Both the position numbers and the translations under genes were made by a program. From contig NZ_JAJOZS010000009.1 in the NCBI RefSeq assembly GCF_021168555.1, positions 1 to 64,000 of the forward strand: a stretch of 64,000 nt of DNA, given 5' to 3'. Below are positions 1 to 10,800 of the stretch, one piece after another. Source of the stretch: Stenotrophomonas sp. MMGLT7 (GTDB taxonomy: Bacteria; Pseudomonadota; Gammaproteobacteria; Xanthomonadales; Xanthomonadaceae). How positions within the stretch are numbered: position 1 is the first letter of the stretch; each line of letters opens with the position of its first letter. Under the pieces are notes generated by a model. It ran no database searches. It had not been told where the DNA came from and worked only from the letters and a program-made list of their open reading frames with translations.

Positions 1-490
1 CCGCCTTGGAAGCCGAGTACGGCGAGTTCGGCGCGTAAGGGGTGGTCTCGCTGAACTTGCCGGTGGCCCCCAGCGTGCCGTAGACCTCGTCGGTGGACAC
101 GTGCAGGAAGCGGAACGCCTCGCGCGCGCCGGCCGGCAGCGCCTTCCAATGGTCGCGCACCGCCTCCAGCAGGCCCAGGGCACCGACCACGTTGGTCTGC
201 ACGAACGCGCCGGGACCGTCGATGGAGCGGTCCACATGGCTCTCGGCGGCGAAGTTGAGCACCGCGTCGGGCCGATGCTCGGCCAGCAGCCGGGCCACGA
301 GCTCGCGGTCGCCGATGTCGCCGTGCACGAACACGTGGTCCGGGTTGCCCTCGAGCGAGGCCAGCGTGTCCAGGTTGCCGGCGTAGGTCAGCGCGTCGAG
401 GTTGATCACGCGGACGCCGCGCGCCACCGCCTCCAGCACGAAGTTGCCGCCGATGAAACCGGCACCGCCGGTTACGAGCCAGGTTGGCAC
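1..490 (-). CDS. rfbB: dTDP-glucose 4,6-dehydratase, N-terminal part (cut by window edge)
   Basis: RfbB oxidises and dehydrates dTDP-glucose to dTDP-4-keto-6-deoxyglucose, the second step of dTDP-L-rhamnose synthesis for LPS. The visible N-terminus has the Rossmann motif GGAGFIGGNF, then NFAAESHVDRS and STDEVYGTL, which carries the family catalytic Asp-Glu pair. The fragment ends inside YSASKA, the YxxxK region, so roughly the first half of the protein is present. I prefer the GTG start at 490: an AAGGAG ribosome site sits 7 bases upstream of it, whereas the in-frame ATG at 496 is too close to that site. It is divergent from etfB. The rest of the rhamnose genes would lie to the left of the window, as in Xanthomonas (inference). 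Confidence 0.93.
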   Translation of the reverse strand, partial: MPTWLVTGGAGFIGGNFVLEAVARGVRVINLDALTYAGNLDTLASLEGNPDHVFVHGDIGDRELVARLLAEHRPDAVLNFAAESHVDRSIDGPGAFVQTNVVGALGLLEAVRDHWKALPAGAREAFRFLHVSTDEVYGTLGATGKFSETTPYAPNSPYSASKA

Positions 491-726
491 ACGCATTCTC
501 CTTTAGTTGAATCCGACGATGTTGCCACGACCGTCTCCGCGGTCGATGAACACACAAGGATAAGGCGTTCGCGCTTGTTTCGCGCCTCGGACGACTGCCC
601 TCGGGCGTGCCGACGCGACATCCGTACGCTGTCGCACGGAGCCGTGGCGACCGTTAGAATCGGCTACTGTCCCGAGCCAGCCGCCGCGGCCGGGCCTTCC
701 CGCACTGCCGAAGGATCTCGCAACCC

Positions 727-1473
727 ATGAAAATCCTCGTCGCCTACAAGCGCGTGGTGGACTACAACGTCCGCATCCAGGTCAAGCCGGACGGCTCCGG
801 CGTCATCACCGACGGCGTCAAGCTCTCGCCCAACCCGTTCGACGAGATCGCGCTGGAAGAAGCCCTGCGCCTGCGCGACAAGGGCATCGCCACCGAGGTG
901 GTGGTGGCCACCATCGCCCCGGCCGACGCCCAGCCGCATCTGCGCAACGGCCTGGCCATGGGCGCCAACCGCGCGATCCACGTGGTCAGCGACCAGCCGG
1001 TGCAGCCGCTGGCGGCCGCCCGCGCCCTGCTCAAGCTGGTCGAGAAGGAGCAGCCGGACCTGGTGATCCTGGGCAAGCAGGCCATCGACGACGACGCCAG
1101 CCAGACCGGGCAGATGCTGGCTACGCTGTGGGGCCGTCCGCAGGCCACCTTCGCTGGCAAGCTGGAAGTGAGCGATGGCAAGGCCACCGTGATCCGCGAA
1201 GTCGATGCCGGCCTGGAGACGCTGGAAGTGGACCTGCCGGCGGTGATCACCGCCGACCTGCGCCTGAACGAGCCGCGCTTCATCAAGCTGCCGGACATCA
1301 TGAAGGCCAAGAGCAAGCCGCTGGAAACGCTGCAACTGGCCGACCTGTCCGTCGACGCCGGCCCCGAACTGAAGACCACCCGGTACGCGCCGCCGAGCGG
1401 GCGCAGCAGGGGCGTGATGGTCAAGGACGCCGCCGAGCTGGTAGCCGCGCTGAAGGCCAAGGGCCTGCTTTGA
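727..1473 (+). CDS. etfB: electron transfer flavoprotein, beta subunit
   Basis: Small subunit of the FAD/AMP-binding heterodimer that carries electrons from acyl-CoA and other dehydrogenases to ETF-ubiquinone oxidoreductase. At 248 residues it has the family's usual length. It starts with the typical MKILVAYKRVVDYNVRI, and the beta-subunit signature region is visible around VITADLRLNEPRFIK. The AMP-site region GKQAIDDD is present. etfA follows after about 100 bases on the same strand, so the pair is probably co-transcribed. The divergent neighbour is rfbB, with a 236-base shared upstream region. The assignment is secure. Its wider value is that etfBA marks the left border of the variable LPS locus. 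Confidence 0.97.
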   Translation: MKILVAYKRVVDYNVRIQVKPDGSGVITDGVKLSPNPFDEIALEEALRLRDKGIATEVVVATIAPADAQPHLRNGLAMGANRAIHVVSDQPVQPLAAARALLKLVEKEQPDLVILGKQAIDDDASQTGQMLATLWGRPQATFAGKLEVSDGKATVIREVDAGLETLEVDLPAVITADLRLNEPRFIKLPDIMKAKSKPLETLQLADLSVDAGPELKTTRYAPPSGRSRGVMVKDAAELVAALKAKGLL

Positions 1474-1575
1474 TCCCCCCTTCCCCGCCTGCGGAGAGAA
1501 CCGGGATGAGAGCGCCGGCATCGGCCGCCTTCCCCGTTTCTGTCGCGCACGCGAACTGACCGGAGTTCCACAATC

Positions 1576-2523
1576 ATGTCCAAAGTCCTCGTCATCGCCG
1601 AACACCAGGGCGGCAAGCTCAACTCCGCCACCGCCAAGGCGGTCAGCGCCGCGCAGGCGCTCAAGCCGGAAGTCATCGACATCGCCGTGCTGGCCGCGGA
1701 TCCCGCCGCCGTGGCTGCCGAGGCCGCGCAGATCGCCGGCATCGCCCGCGTGCTGGGCGTTGCCAATCCTGCAAACGAGCATGCCATCGCCCAGGTGCTG
1801 GGGCCTCAGGTCGCACAGCTGGTCAAGGCCAACGGCTACACCCACGTGTTCGGCCCATCCACCACCTTCGGCAAGGACCTGATGCCGGTGGTCGCCGCAC
1901 TGCTCGGCGTCAACCAGGTCTCGGAACTGATGGCGGTCGAAGGCGCTCACACCTTCAAGCGCCCGATCTACGCCGGCAACGCCATCGTCACCGTGGAAGC
2001 GCCGGCCGACCAGGTCGTGGTCGCCACCGTGCGCAACGCCTCCTGGCCGGAAGCGGCGAAGGGCGGCAGCGCCGCCATCGAGACCGCGTCGGTGGCCGCC
2101 GACCTGCCCACGAACACCCGCTACCTCGGCCTGGCCGCAGGCAGCAGCGACCGTCCTGACCTGCAGAGCGCCAAGCGCGTGGTCTCCGGCGGCCGCGGCG
2201 TCGGCTCGGAGGAAAACTTCAAGGTGATCTACGCACTGGCCGACAAGCTCGGCGCCGCGGTCGGCGCCTCGCGCGCGGCGGTCGACGCCGGCTACGTCCC
2301 CAACGAACTGCAGGTCGGCCAGACCGGCAAGATCATCGCCCCGGAGCTGTACGTGGCGGTGGGCATCAGCGGCGCCATCCAGCACCTGACCGGCATCAAG
2401 GACGCCGGCACCATCGTGGCAATCAACAAGGACGCCGAGGCGCCGATCTTCGAGATCGCCGATATCGGGTTGGTCGGGGATTTGTTCACAATCCTGCCTG
2501 AACTAGAAAAGGGACTCAGCTGA
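1576..2523 (+). CDS. etfA: electron transfer flavoprotein, alpha subunit
   Basis: Large subunit of ETF, holding most of the FAD site. The protein has 315 residues, standard for the family. The C-terminal FAD domain is recognisable from [12 protein letters not shown] (about residue 197) through [17 protein letters not shown] and [18 protein letters not shown], the alpha-subunit signature. A GGAG sits about 10 bases before the ATG. It lies downstream of etfB in the same transcript. Base composition is high-GC and typical of the chromosome, but it drops immediately after the stop codon, where the LPS genes begin. In Xanthomonas, etfA and metB are the conserved flanks of the LPS cluster, and metB is at 13525-14721 here. 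Confidence 0.97.
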   Translation: MSKVLVIAEHQGGKLNSATAKAVSAAQALKPEVIDIAVLAADPAAVAAEAAQIAGIARVLGVANPANEHAIAQVLGPQVAQLVKANGYTHVFGPSTTFGKDLMPVVAALLGVNQVSELMAVEGAHTFKRPIYAGNAIVTVEAPADQVVVATVRNASWPEAAKGGSAAIETASVAADLPTNTRYLGLAAGSSDRPDLQSAKRVVSGGRGVGSEENFKVIYALADKLGAAVGASRAAVDAGYVPNELQVGQTGKIIAPELYVAVGISGAIQHLTGIKDAGTIVAINKDAEAPIFEIADIGLVGDLFTILPELEKGLS

Positions 2524-2691
2524 ATACCTACAACGAGACCAAGACAACAACTGCTGATCAACCGATGCTCGCTGGCAAAGCAATGCATTACGTATGCTTC
2601 TCGCCGTCGGCTTCGTGAGCCTTGGCCCTATTGACATAACCATAGACATGCAAATGGTTTCCTTGCATTTTGGGCTAGCGGTCTATATCCG

Positions 2692-3384
2692 ATGATCATC
2701 GGCTCCGGACTGGTCGCACGTGCCTTTGCACCACGTTACGAAGAAGACAGGACTACCGTCATCTTCGCTTCGGGCGTTTCCAATTCCAACGAGACCAACC
2801 CCGCGGCGTTCGCACGTGAACGCGCGATGCTAGTCGAGCAACTGGAAAGAAGTCACTGTCGGTTGGTCTACTTCGGTAGCTGCAACGTTGTAAACACGCT
2901 GGAGCATTCGTCCTATTTCCAACACAAGCGTGCGATGGAGGCGTTGGTTGTCGATTCCGGACACGGTACGGTGTTGCGCCTGCCACAGGTGGTCGGACAT
3001 ACCCGTAACCCGAATACCCTGACTAACTTCATACGCGATTGCATCTTGCAGGAACGCCAGTTGACGCTATGGGCAGGTGCACAACGCAATCTAATAGACA
3101 TCGACGATGTCGCCGCCATTGCCACCCACATTTTGGACAGCAGAACGGTGCCGCCTATAGTGACTATCGCTTCCCCTTGGTCACTGCCCATGCCGCGCAT
3201 CGTCGACCTATTCGAGCAGGTGCTTGGCCGCCGTGCGCATCGTGTCTTGGTGGATCGTGGCGAAGCAATGGCCATCGACAGCGCCCGGTCCGAACAGATA
3301 GCTCGCGACATCGGCATCGATTTTGGGCCAAGCTATCCGCTCCGCGTGCTCCAGAAGTACTACGCCCCCCGCCATGAAGCCTGA
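2692..3384 (+). CDS. short NAD-dependent sugar epimerase/dehydratase-like protein (SDR)
   Basis: Probably modifies a nucleotide-linked sugar for the O-antigen; substrate and reaction cannot be read from sequence. The start of the protein (IIGSGLVARAF) is a GxGxxA NAD-binding turn, YFQHK gives the YxxxK catalytic pair, and LIDIDDVAAI is the usual late-SDR motif. At 230 residues it is shorter than typical extended SDRs (about 300 or more). The N-terminal strand is very short, and no good ribosome site or upstream in-frame start is seen before ATG 2692. GC content is clearly lower than in etfA, as expected for a variable surface-polysaccharide gene. Its last 11 bases overlap the next gene, so the two are probably translated together. 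Confidence 0.8.
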   Translation: MIIGSGLVARAFAPRYEEDRTTVIFASGVSNSNETNPAAFARERAMLVEQLERSHCRLVYFGSCNVVNTLEHSSYFQHKRAMEALVVDSGHGTVLRLPQVVGHTRNPNTLTNFIRDCILQERQLTLWAGAQRNLIDIDDVAAIATHILDSRTVPPIVTIASPWSLPMPRIVDLFEQVLGRRAHRVLVDRGEAMAIDSARSEQIARDIGIDFGPSYPLRVLQKYYAPRHEA

Positions 3385-4339
3385 ACTTTCCGTCGTCATT
3401 CCCGTCTACGGCAGTGCCTCGATCCTGCCCAACTTGGTCCGTCGCCTGGAAGAGATGCTGATGCCCGAACTGGGCGCGGATGGCTTCGAGGTCGTGCTGG
3501 TCCACGATTCCGGCCCCGACGATGCATGGTCGGTGATCCGCGAGCAGGCCCGGCAACATCCCTGGCTACGGGGCGTGGACCTGCGCCGGAACGCCGGCCA
3601 GCATAATGCGATCATGGCCGGGCTTGGCTTCGCGAAGGGCCGCTACATCGTCACCATGGATGATGACCTGCAGCACGATCCGGCCGATATCCCGCGCATC
3701 CTACAGACCCTGCGCGATGGTGCGGACCTGTGCTATGTGCAGTTCGAAGGTCGCAAGCATGCGCTATGGAAACGCGCCGGCAGCCGGTTCAACGACATGG
3801 TCGCCGCGCGGCTGCTGAAAAAGCCCGAAGGCCTGTACCTGTCACCCTTCCGCGGCTTCGTGCGCGAACTGGGAGAGGAAGCGCGCCGCTACCAGGGTCC
3901 CTTCGTCTACCTCGATGGCCTGCTGCTGCAGAGCACCAGCCCCAAACGTATCGCGACCATCATTGGCAAGCACCATATGCGCAGCGACGGCCGCTCTGGC
4001 TACAGCCTGGGCAAGTCGATTTCGCTGTGGCTGCAGATGGCCACGAGTTTCTCCATCATGCCGCTGCGCTTCGTTTCTCTAGCCGGCGTGCTCGCATCGT
4101 GCGTCGCGTTCGCACTGGCCGTGGTCGTGTTCTGGCAGAAACTGCACAGCCCGCAGATGGCGGTCGGCTGGCCATCTCTGATCATCACAATCCTGTTCAT
4201 GGGAGGCTTGCAGCTTCTGGCGCTCGGCGTGATCGGCGAATACACCGGCCGCGTACTGCTAAATATCAACAACCGGCCGCAGTACATCATCGGCCACACC
4301 ACCAACATGGAAGGCCGGCACGAAGACGATCGCCCCTGA
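3374..4339 (+). CDS. GtrB/DPM1-like polyprenyl-phosphate glycosyltransferase
   Basis: A family-2 glycosyltransferase that, by family, moves a sugar from a nucleotide donor to undecaprenyl phosphate at the cytoplasmic face. The 321-residue protein opens with LSVVIPVYGSA. HDSGPDD lies at residues 44-50 and the metal-binding MDDDLQHDP at about 95-103. Two membrane helices follow near residues 230-260 and 265-290, the GtrB/ArnC layout. The start at ATG 3374 is chosen because the protein fold begins there; an in-frame start at 3323 would add residues read from inside the SDR gene. Its likely partner flippase, GtrA, is encoded on the opposite strand at 5193-5654. The donor sugar is unknown. Confidence 0.88.
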   Translation: MKPELSVVIPVYGSASILPNLVRRLEEMLMPELGADGFEVVLVHDSGPDDAWSVIREQARQHPWLRGVDLRRNAGQHNAIMAGLGFAKGRYIVTMDDDLQHDPADIPRILQTLRDGADLCYVQFEGRKHALWKRAGSRFNDMVAARLLKKPEGLYLSPFRGFVRELGEEARRYQGPFVYLDGLLLQSTSPKRIATIIGKHHMRSDGRSGYSLGKSISLWLQMATSFSIMPLRFVSLAGVLASCVAFALAVVVFWQKLHSPQMAVGWPSLIITILFMGGLQLLALGVIGEYTGRVLLNINNRPQYIIGHTTNMEGRHEDDRP

Positions 4340-4348
4340 CCTGCATGT

Positions 4349-4367
4349 GCGCGGCCTCAGGCCGCGC
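4349..4367. terminator. GC hairpin between convergent genes
   Basis: An 8-bp perfect stem (GCGCGGCC/GGCCGCGC) with a TCA loop lies where the plus-strand GtrB gene and the minus-strand GT2 gene meet. The loop is the stop codon of the minus-strand gene. There is no U-rich tail in either direction, so a role in ending or separating the two transcripts is only possible. Confidence 0.35.
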
Positions 4368-5196
4368 CCATCCGACGTCTCAGCCACAGGTAGGCCAGGC
4401 GCCGTGCGTGCGCCATCAGGCGGGCCTTGAGGTTGCCCAGGCGCAACGTCATCGGCGGCAGCAATTCCGGATCCGCAGTGGCCAGCGCGTTGTGGAAGTC
4501 GATGGCCTGCTGCGCCTGGTCATTCATCAGCCGCACGCTCCACTGCCCAGCATTGATGCGAAAACTGGCCAGGCTCTCGCGCAGCGCCACCATGTCGCCT
4601 TGCAGCATGATAGCCGAGTAGCTGGCCTGGTCGATGAGGTAAGGGTGCGAGTTGTCCCAGCCGCCCGCTCGTACCAACAGTTCACGCCGGAACATCACGC
4701 AACCCGGCTCGCCGAACAGATTGGTCCCGGCCAGCACTGACGCACGCACCGCATCGCGTCCGCTGACCAGCCCCTGCAACGTACCTAGTCCGCGCGCAGC
4801 GATCACCACCTTGCCATGCGCGTCCACGAGATCGCGTTTACTGGCCACCAGTACCGCCGACGGGTGCGCATCCATCGCCGCGACCTGGCGGCTGAGTGCA
4901 TTGGGCGCGATCAGGTCGTCTCCGCACACCAGCTTCAGCAGTTCGCCACGGGCGGCCATGCTTACCCGGTCCCAGTTGGCCTTGGCACCGCCGCCGATGG
5001 GCGTCGGGCTCAGCACGCGCACCTTGGGGTGATCCGCGTAACGGGCCAGCAGCGTGTCGCTACCGTCGTTGGAGGAATGGTCGGCCACGACCAGCTCGAA
5101 GTCTTCGTAGTCCTGCGCCAGGATCGAATCCAGGGTCTGCGCGAGGTACTCCACGTTCCTGTAGGCGGGCACGACGACCGAGACGCGAGGGCTCAT
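4357..5196 (-). CDS. family-2 glycosyltransferase
   Basis: Probably a cytoplasmic sugar transferase for O-antigen assembly. The 279-residue protein begins with RVSVVVPAYRNVEYLAQT. VVADHSSNDGS lies at about residues 37-47 and the metal-binding GDD at 92-94, all GT-A fold landmarks of GT2. There are no membrane helices. The open frame extends upstream to 5406, but those codons lie inside gtrA; ATG 5196 overlaps the gtrA stop as ATGA, and the GT2 fold starts there. It is the last gene of the minus-strand LPS run, which starts at or before wzm. Donor and acceptor are not predictable. The basic C-terminus (ARRLAYLWLRRRMG) may sit at the membrane. Confidence 0.88.
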   Translation of the reverse strand: MSPRVSVVVPAYRNVEYLAQTLDSILAQDYEDFELVVADHSSNDGSDTLLARYADHPKVRVLSPTPIGGGAKANWDRVSMAARGELLKLVCGDDLIAPNALSRQVAAMDAHPSAVLVASKRDLVDAHGKVVIAARGLGTLQGLVSGRDAVRASVLAGTNLFGEPGCVMFRRELLVRAGGWDNSHPYLIDQASYSAIMLQGDMVALRESLASFRINAGQWSVRLMNDQAQQAIDFHNALATADPELLPPMTLRLGNLKARLMAHARRLAYLWLRRRMGAA

Positions 5197-5654
5197 TCCT
5201 TCTTCTCCGCGGTAGGTTGCTTCGGCCTGCGCCGGAACGAGAAATACTTGTGGCCAACATAGTTGAAGATCACCACCAGCACGGTGATGGCGATCTGGAC
5301 AGGGATCGGCGGCAGGCCCAGCACATCCGCCAGCAGTGCCAGCGCGCCCATGTTCAATAGCAGGCTGCCGACATTGACGCTGGTGAAGCGTAGGAAATCT
5401 CGCCAACCATTGCCGGTGACGCGGAAGACCAGCCGCCGGTACACGAAGAACACCAGAACCAGCGATACCACCCAGGCAACACCCAGGCTGACTACGGAGG
5501 GCACCTCCGGCCCCAGCAGCAGCACTAGACCGGCGAACAGGGCGGTGCTGAAGGCGGTGTTGGCACCGCCGACCAACAGGAACAGCACCCGCTGATCCTT
5601 GATCAGCCGCTGCAGCGGGCCTGGCGGGCCGGAGCGTGGCAAGGGCACGCTCAC
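5193..5654 (-). CDS. GtrA-family membrane protein
   Basis: A 153-residue protein with four hydrophobic helices (around residues 22-47, 52-75, 90-110 and 116-135) and a basic C-terminus, the GtrA/PF04138 layout. GtrA proteins are thought to flip undecaprenyl-phosphate sugars made by GtrB to the periplasm, where a polytopic transferase attaches them to O-antigen. Both likely partners are nearby: the GtrB-type enzyme at 3374-4339 on the opposite strand, and the YfhO-like protein just upstream in the same transcript. The GTG start overlaps the upstream stop as GTGA, and its own stop overlaps the next start as ATGA, so translation of the three genes is probably coupled. Confidence 0.9.
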   Translation of the reverse strand: MSVPLPRSGPPGPLQRLIKDQRVLFLLVGGANTAFSTALFAGLVLLLGPEVPSVVSLGVAWVVSLVLVFFVYRRLVFRVTGNGWRDFLRFTSVNVGSLLLNMGALALLADVLGLPPIPVQIAITVLVVIFNYVGHKYFSFRRRPKQPTAEKKE

Positions 5655-7867
5655 GGTTCGCGGCCGACCGGTAGGCCAGCCAGCGTACCAGCTAGGGTCG
5701 CCGGGCGCCGGATGACGATGCTGTGCTTGCCGGCATCGCGGACGGCGAACGCGGTCTGGAAGCCGTTGATGGGCACCCCGCGCTGGACCTGTCCATCAAT
5801 AACGGCGTACCACCGCCCTTCCACGTCTTCATTGAGGATCAGCAATGCTGCCCCTCCGGTCTCGACGATGGCCTCGATCATCACCGGCGTGTTCTTCCAG
5901 GTCGGCACCAAGGTGGGCTGGAAGGCCCCCCGCTGCAGGAGGCCCACATCCACGCCCAACCCTGCCATGTCCCGTTTGCGCGCGTAGACATGTTCAACCT
6001 GGTCACCATTGGCGCCCTGCAGTGCAGCGGCCGGCGATGGGACCAGTTGCAGTCCGCCGCTGGTCAGGAACAGGCGGGGCAACGCTGATTTATCTTCCAG
6101 CAGCGCGTATGGCCCGATCACCTCGCTCGCCCCTTCCGTTCCGGCTGGCACTAATTGGTAGCGGATGCCGTAAAGACGGGAAACGGCGGTATTGGGGAAG
6201 TACAGAAGTTCGAACTTGGAACGCCTCTGCGGATTGAGATCGCCGCGGATGCCGCGTGCGCCCAGGTTTGCCAACTGATGGGTCAGCACCTTGTAGTCAT
6301 TGAACGCTTCGCTCACCTTGATCCGGTACCCCTGCGAATCCGGCAAGGCCGCGAACACTGCCGCCATAGCGTGACGCTGTTCGACACGATCGCTCCGCAA
6401 GATCATCGACTGGCCCAGCGAGGGCCGTTCGGCACTGACGAAAGGAATGGCCACGCACGCCAGCACGACTACCGCGATGACAGCTGGTGCAAATGCACGA
6501 CCGACTCGCATCGCAACCCAGAGCAGCGTGGCCATCGCAATTGCGACAAAAACCTGCCAGCGGAATTCACCGGTAACTACGATCCCAGCCAGCACCAGCA
6601 CCGGGATGGCTACCAGCACCAGGTCGTGCCAGGGACGCCGGCTTGCTTGGCGGACACGGCCAAGCAAGCGCAGCAGCCGCTGTAGGCATAGCGCACCCAC
6701 CGGCAGGGCCAGAGCAGCCACATAACAGGACCACCAGTTTACCTCGCGCACCTTATTGGCCATCGGCAGCATGTATAGCAGCCAGCTAACGAAGACGAAG
6801 CAAAACGCAGCCGACACCGCGATCGATGCCAGCAGACCCATCATCAACGGCCTGCGCCGGAATACCCACGGATAGGCGATGCACGCCAGGGCGAGCGGCG
6901 CGCCAACGTAGAGGTTGCCCACGACCTGCGTGAACTGCGAAGCAAACGCGAACGGAGCCAACAGTGCCTTGCCCCCCAGGGCATGGGCCATCAGTGCCGA
7001 CAGCGGCAGCTTGTCCTTGCCACTGATGTCGCGCCCATCCCCCAGCCAACGGATAGAGTCGCTGTGGAAGTCCATGACACCGGACAGATATGGATAGCAG
7101 GCCACGACGATGATCGCTGCGGCCAAAGCAAGCGATGCGTAGATAGGGCGCAGCAGAGCAAGGCCCTGCTGGCGTCCAGACCGGCGCAGCACCATCGCGC
7201 TGTACACCAAGCCCAATACTGCCGATCCCACGAAGGCCAGCACCAGGTTCTGTGCGGGTTGGGCGTAGATGAGCAGGGAGACAGACGCAGCCAGACCCAG
7301 TGCGGACCGCGGCGACCAACCCTGCCGGTAGATGCGGACTTGGAACAACATCACCCAGGGCAACCAGGCTAGCGAAGCGCTGATTGGTGGCCAGGTGGAA
7401 ACGCTCTGGAATGCGGGCAGGAAGGGCGCACCCACGCCCACCGCGATGGCCACCCACTGGCGCAGGCCGATGGTACGGCCGAGCAGGTAGGTGCCGGCCG
7501 CCTGGATGGCCATGTGGATGAAGAAGACCAGCTTCAGGCGGTCCAGGGTGTCGACAATGGTGACGTCGCTGCCCAACCAGTTGAAGTAGAACGGATACAG
7601 GGGATGGAAGCTGGGACTGCCCCAGTAGGAAAGGCCGGCAACCAGCCCAGAGTCGTACATGCCGGCGAACAGACCATGCTCACCGATCGCACGACTGATA
7701 TCGAAATACATAGGCACCAGCACATCGTCCGCGTCTGGTCCGTGCAGGATCGCAACGCCGGAGAAGTGGAGCACGGCTACCAGCATCACCAAGACGGCAA
7801 CCACCACGCAGCCACCCAGATTGGTGCGATGCTGGTTCATCGGGGTGTTCATAGCCACGATCGTCAC
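5651..7867 (-). CDS. YfhO-like polytopic membrane protein, putative GT-C transferase
   Basis: About 738 residues with many membrane helices and a large soluble C-terminal part (roughly the last 200 residues). The first periplasmic loop contains [15 protein letters not shown], an acidic loop after the first helix as in GT-C enzymes that use lipid-linked sugars. It resembles YfhO-family proteins. Together with GtrA and a GtrB-type enzyme it could be the sugar-specific third component of an O-antigen decoration system (inference from context). The start is uncertain. GTG 7867 overlaps the stop of the giant upstream gene as GTGA, matching the other junctions in this run, and has AAGGGG before it. 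ATG 7852 is the alternative. Confidence 0.82.
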   Translation of the reverse strand: MTIVAMNTPMNQHRTNLGGCVVVAVLVMLVAVLHFSGVAILHGPDADDVLVPMYFDISRAIGEHGLFAGMYDSGLVAGLSYWGSPSFHPLYPFYFNWLGSDVTIVDTLDRLKLVFFIHMAIQAAGTYLLGRTIGLRQWVAIAVGVGAPFLPAFQSVSTWPPISASLAWLPWVMLFQVRIYRQGWSPRSALGLAASVSLLIYAQPAQNLVLAFVGSAVLGLVYSAMVLRRSGRQQGLALLRPIYASLALAAAIIVVACYPYLSGVMDFHSDSIRWLGDGRDISGKDKLPLSALMAHALGGKALLAPFAFASQFTQVVGNLYVGAPLALACIAYPWVFRRRPLMMGLLASIAVSAAFCFVFVSWLLYMLPMANKVREVNWWSCYVAALALPVGALCLQRLLRLLGRVRQASRRPWHDLVLVAIPVLVLAGIVVTGEFRWQVFVAIAMATLLWVAMRVGRAFAPAVIAVVVLACVAIPFVSAERPSLGQSMILRSDRVEQRHAMAAVFAALPDSQGYRIKVSEAFNDYKVLTHQLANLGARGIRGDLNPQRRSKFELLYFPNTAVSRLYGIRYQLVPAGTEGASEVIGPYALLEDKSALPRLFLTSGGLQLVPSPAAALQGANGDQVEHVYARKRDMAGLGVDVGLLQRGAFQPTLVPTWKNTPVMIEAIVETGGAALLILNEDVEGRWYAVIDGQVQRGVPINGFQTAFAVRDAGKHSIVIRRPATLAGTLAGLPVGREP

Positions 7868-10800
7868 GAGCCCCCCCTTCGCGACGTAGTGGCCGAGTCG
7901 AGCACCGACCACAGCGCTTCTCGGGAGTAGCCGTTGCGGATGAAGGCCTGCCCGGCAGCGGAGACCGCAAGCCACAGATCATCATCCCGCAGCAGCGCGA
8001 GGATATGGTCGGCCAGCGCTTGCGGTTCGTCGGCAAACCGCATGAAGACCTCCGCCTCGCGCAGCCCCTGCAGGCCAACGGACGTGGTGACGCACGGCAC
8101 GCCGTAGCGCAGACTCTCCAGGATCTTGCCTTTGACCCCGCCACCGAAGCGCAAGGGCGCCACGGATATCCGCGCCTGCTGGTAGTACGCTTCCAGACGC
8201 GCATCGCTGACATAGCCGGTCACCTGAATGCGCTCGGACGCCAGTGCCAGAACTTCAGGCCGCGGATCGGAGCCCACCAGGCTGACGCGCATGCCCGGCA
8301 TCTCACGATCGACCAGCGGCAGCACCTCGTTGACGAACCAGAGGGCGGCATCCACGTTGGGCGCGTGCGCGAAGCCGGCCACCAGCAAGATGCCTGCCCG
8401 TTGCTCCGGACCCGGCACAGCATCAATCTGCTCAAATGCATACAGGGGAATGGTCTCGGCACGCGTAACGGAGCCAGGCACATTGGCCGACAACCAATCG
8501 CGCACGTGATGGGTTTCCTCAGCCGAGGGATACAGCACCACGTCCGACTGACGCCATAGCGTATGCTCGAACTCGCGGAAGCGCTCCATCTCCCTCTGCA
8601 GTTCTTCGTCGGCCTTCAATGCCAACTGCTGCTGCATGCGCAGGTGATGGATATCATGGCCGTAGTAGACAAGCTTCGCATTGCCATGGCGGCGCACGCT
8701 GTCCATCAGTTCGATGGAGATGTGCGGCCGGTTCAGGATCGCCACATCGAGGTAACGCCCATGCTCGGCCATCCACGCATCAAAGCCGGAGGCGCCCACG
8801 CATTCGGAACCGTACATCACCTCGATACCCATGCGCTGCAGCGGCAAAGCATACTCTGCGTCATAGTAGGCATTGGCCGGCCAGAACGTGACTTGGCAAC
8901 CCTCTTGCACGAGCGTCTGCAACACTTGGCAGGTCGCGCGCGATCCCGCGTCACGGTCTGGCTGCGGGATGTAATGGTCAACCACGAGCACGTGGCGCTT
9001 GGCGCGCGAACGGTCTCGGGCCAGGAACACGTTCTCGCCGTTGGCGAACTGTCCTTCCTGCAGCGTCACCTGCCAGCGTTCAAAGAACTTGTCACGGTTG
9101 ATCGCCTGCCAGGCTTTCACCCCGCTGCCTTCATCAGTGCCGCTAGAGACACCTTCATAGTGCACCACCACCGATTCCGGCTGCAGGTAGACCTTCAGGC
9201 CGCGCGCGCGTACGCGGAAGGCAATGTCGGTATCCTCGTAGTAGGCCGGTGCGAAATGCTCATCGAAGCCACCGAGCTCGCGGAATAGGTCCAGCGGCAG
9301 CATGATCGAAGCGCCGGACACATAATCGGCTTCCTTCATGTAACTGTAGGCCGGGCGCGACGGATCCTGCAGGCGTCCGAAGTTCCAGGCACTACCATCG
9401 ACCCAGACGATGCCACCGGCTTCCTGCAGCCGTCCATCAGGATAGACCAGCTTGGAACCGACTAAACCAGCATCCGGATGCGACTGGAACACCTCGACCA
9501 AGGCATCCAGCCACCCCGGGCGGACCTCGGTGTCGTTGTTGAGCAGATAGACGTAGCGGCCCCTGGCCAGGGTCAAAGCCTGGTTACAGGAACGCAGGAA
9601 ACCCAGGTTCTTCGAATTGGCGTGGTAGCGTAGTCCGGGAATCCTGGCCAGCGCGCCGATCTTCGCATCGCCGGAGGCATCCTCCAACACCAGCACTTCG
9701 AACGGCACGTGCGCTCCAACACGTGCGATGGAGGCCACGCAGGCCAGGCTCTGTTCGTAGTTGCCATAGGTGGGGATGACAATACTCACCATCGGGTTGG
9801 GAAAGTCGGCGAAGCGCACGCTCTCCAAGATCGCCTGCGGGTTGCATCTGGCGTCTTCGAGCAACAGGCCGTCCAGCGGCGCCGGCGCCGACTCGCCCTG
9901 TCGCAGCAGCATGCGCTTGGCCATGGGTGCCATCGGCTTGAGCAACGGGTGCTGCGCCAGGCCGGAAGCGCGCAACGACTGCAGCACCACACGCCACTCG
10001 CCACGCAGGACACGCCCGGCAAAGCGCAGCGGCCTGGTGATGCGCCAGGAGCGCGAGCGGACCAACGAGCCGATCAAGTCCTGCAGCGACTGTAGCTCTG
10101 CGCAATAGGATGCCAACAGCGCCGAGATTTCTCTCCCCTCACCCTCAATGGTAGTGTCAGGCTGGATCGGCGAATGAGAAACCCCGGACTGCTGCATCAA
10201 CTGTTCGATCTGCTGGCGGCGCTGCTGCAATTCGGCGCGCGCCACGTCCGTGAAGCCGGAGGCCGACGTGATCTGCGCCTGTAGGCGGCTACGGGTCTCA
10301 TCTATCACACCCATCGCCGATTCCAGACGTGCGACCCGCGCCTTCTCTCTGGCATTCTGCTCCTGCAACTGCACGATCTGCGAATGGAGATCATCCAAGG
10401 TATCTCTCCCGCTCATTCCTTGGACGACCTTATCTAGCTCCAACGCCCAACGGGTTCGTTCTTGGAACTCTCCCTCCAATCGACGGTAGTCGCCTTGAGA
10501 GGTAACCAGATCGGCCTCGAGCGAGAGTGCCCACTTGTAGATCCGATCCTTCTCTTCGGACAGCTGGACCGCCTCAACCTGAGCCGTCTCGACCTGAACT
10601 CGATCGGCACACGCAGCACCCAAGCGCGAGAATGCTGCAAGCACATCGCGTTTTGCAGATACCACATCGGCACAAGCGAACAGGGCAGCCATCGATTCGT
10701 TGATTTCCGAGCCGACCGCGATCACGCCCAATCCGTTGCCATGCTGGAACTCGAAGCTAGGGTAGCGTTCACGCAGCGGAGCGAAGAACCGCTGCACACC

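Noticed and set aside
664-2385. A 573-codon open frame antisense to etfB and etfA.
   Set aside because: GC-rich DNA leaves antisense frames open. The product is low in hydrophobic order and rich in Gly/His/Asp repeats, while etfBA on the other strand are unmistakable.
5197-5406. Upstream extension of the GT2 gene.
   Set aside because: The codons lie within gtrA in another frame. The GT2 fold begins at 5196 and the ATGA overlap supports that start.
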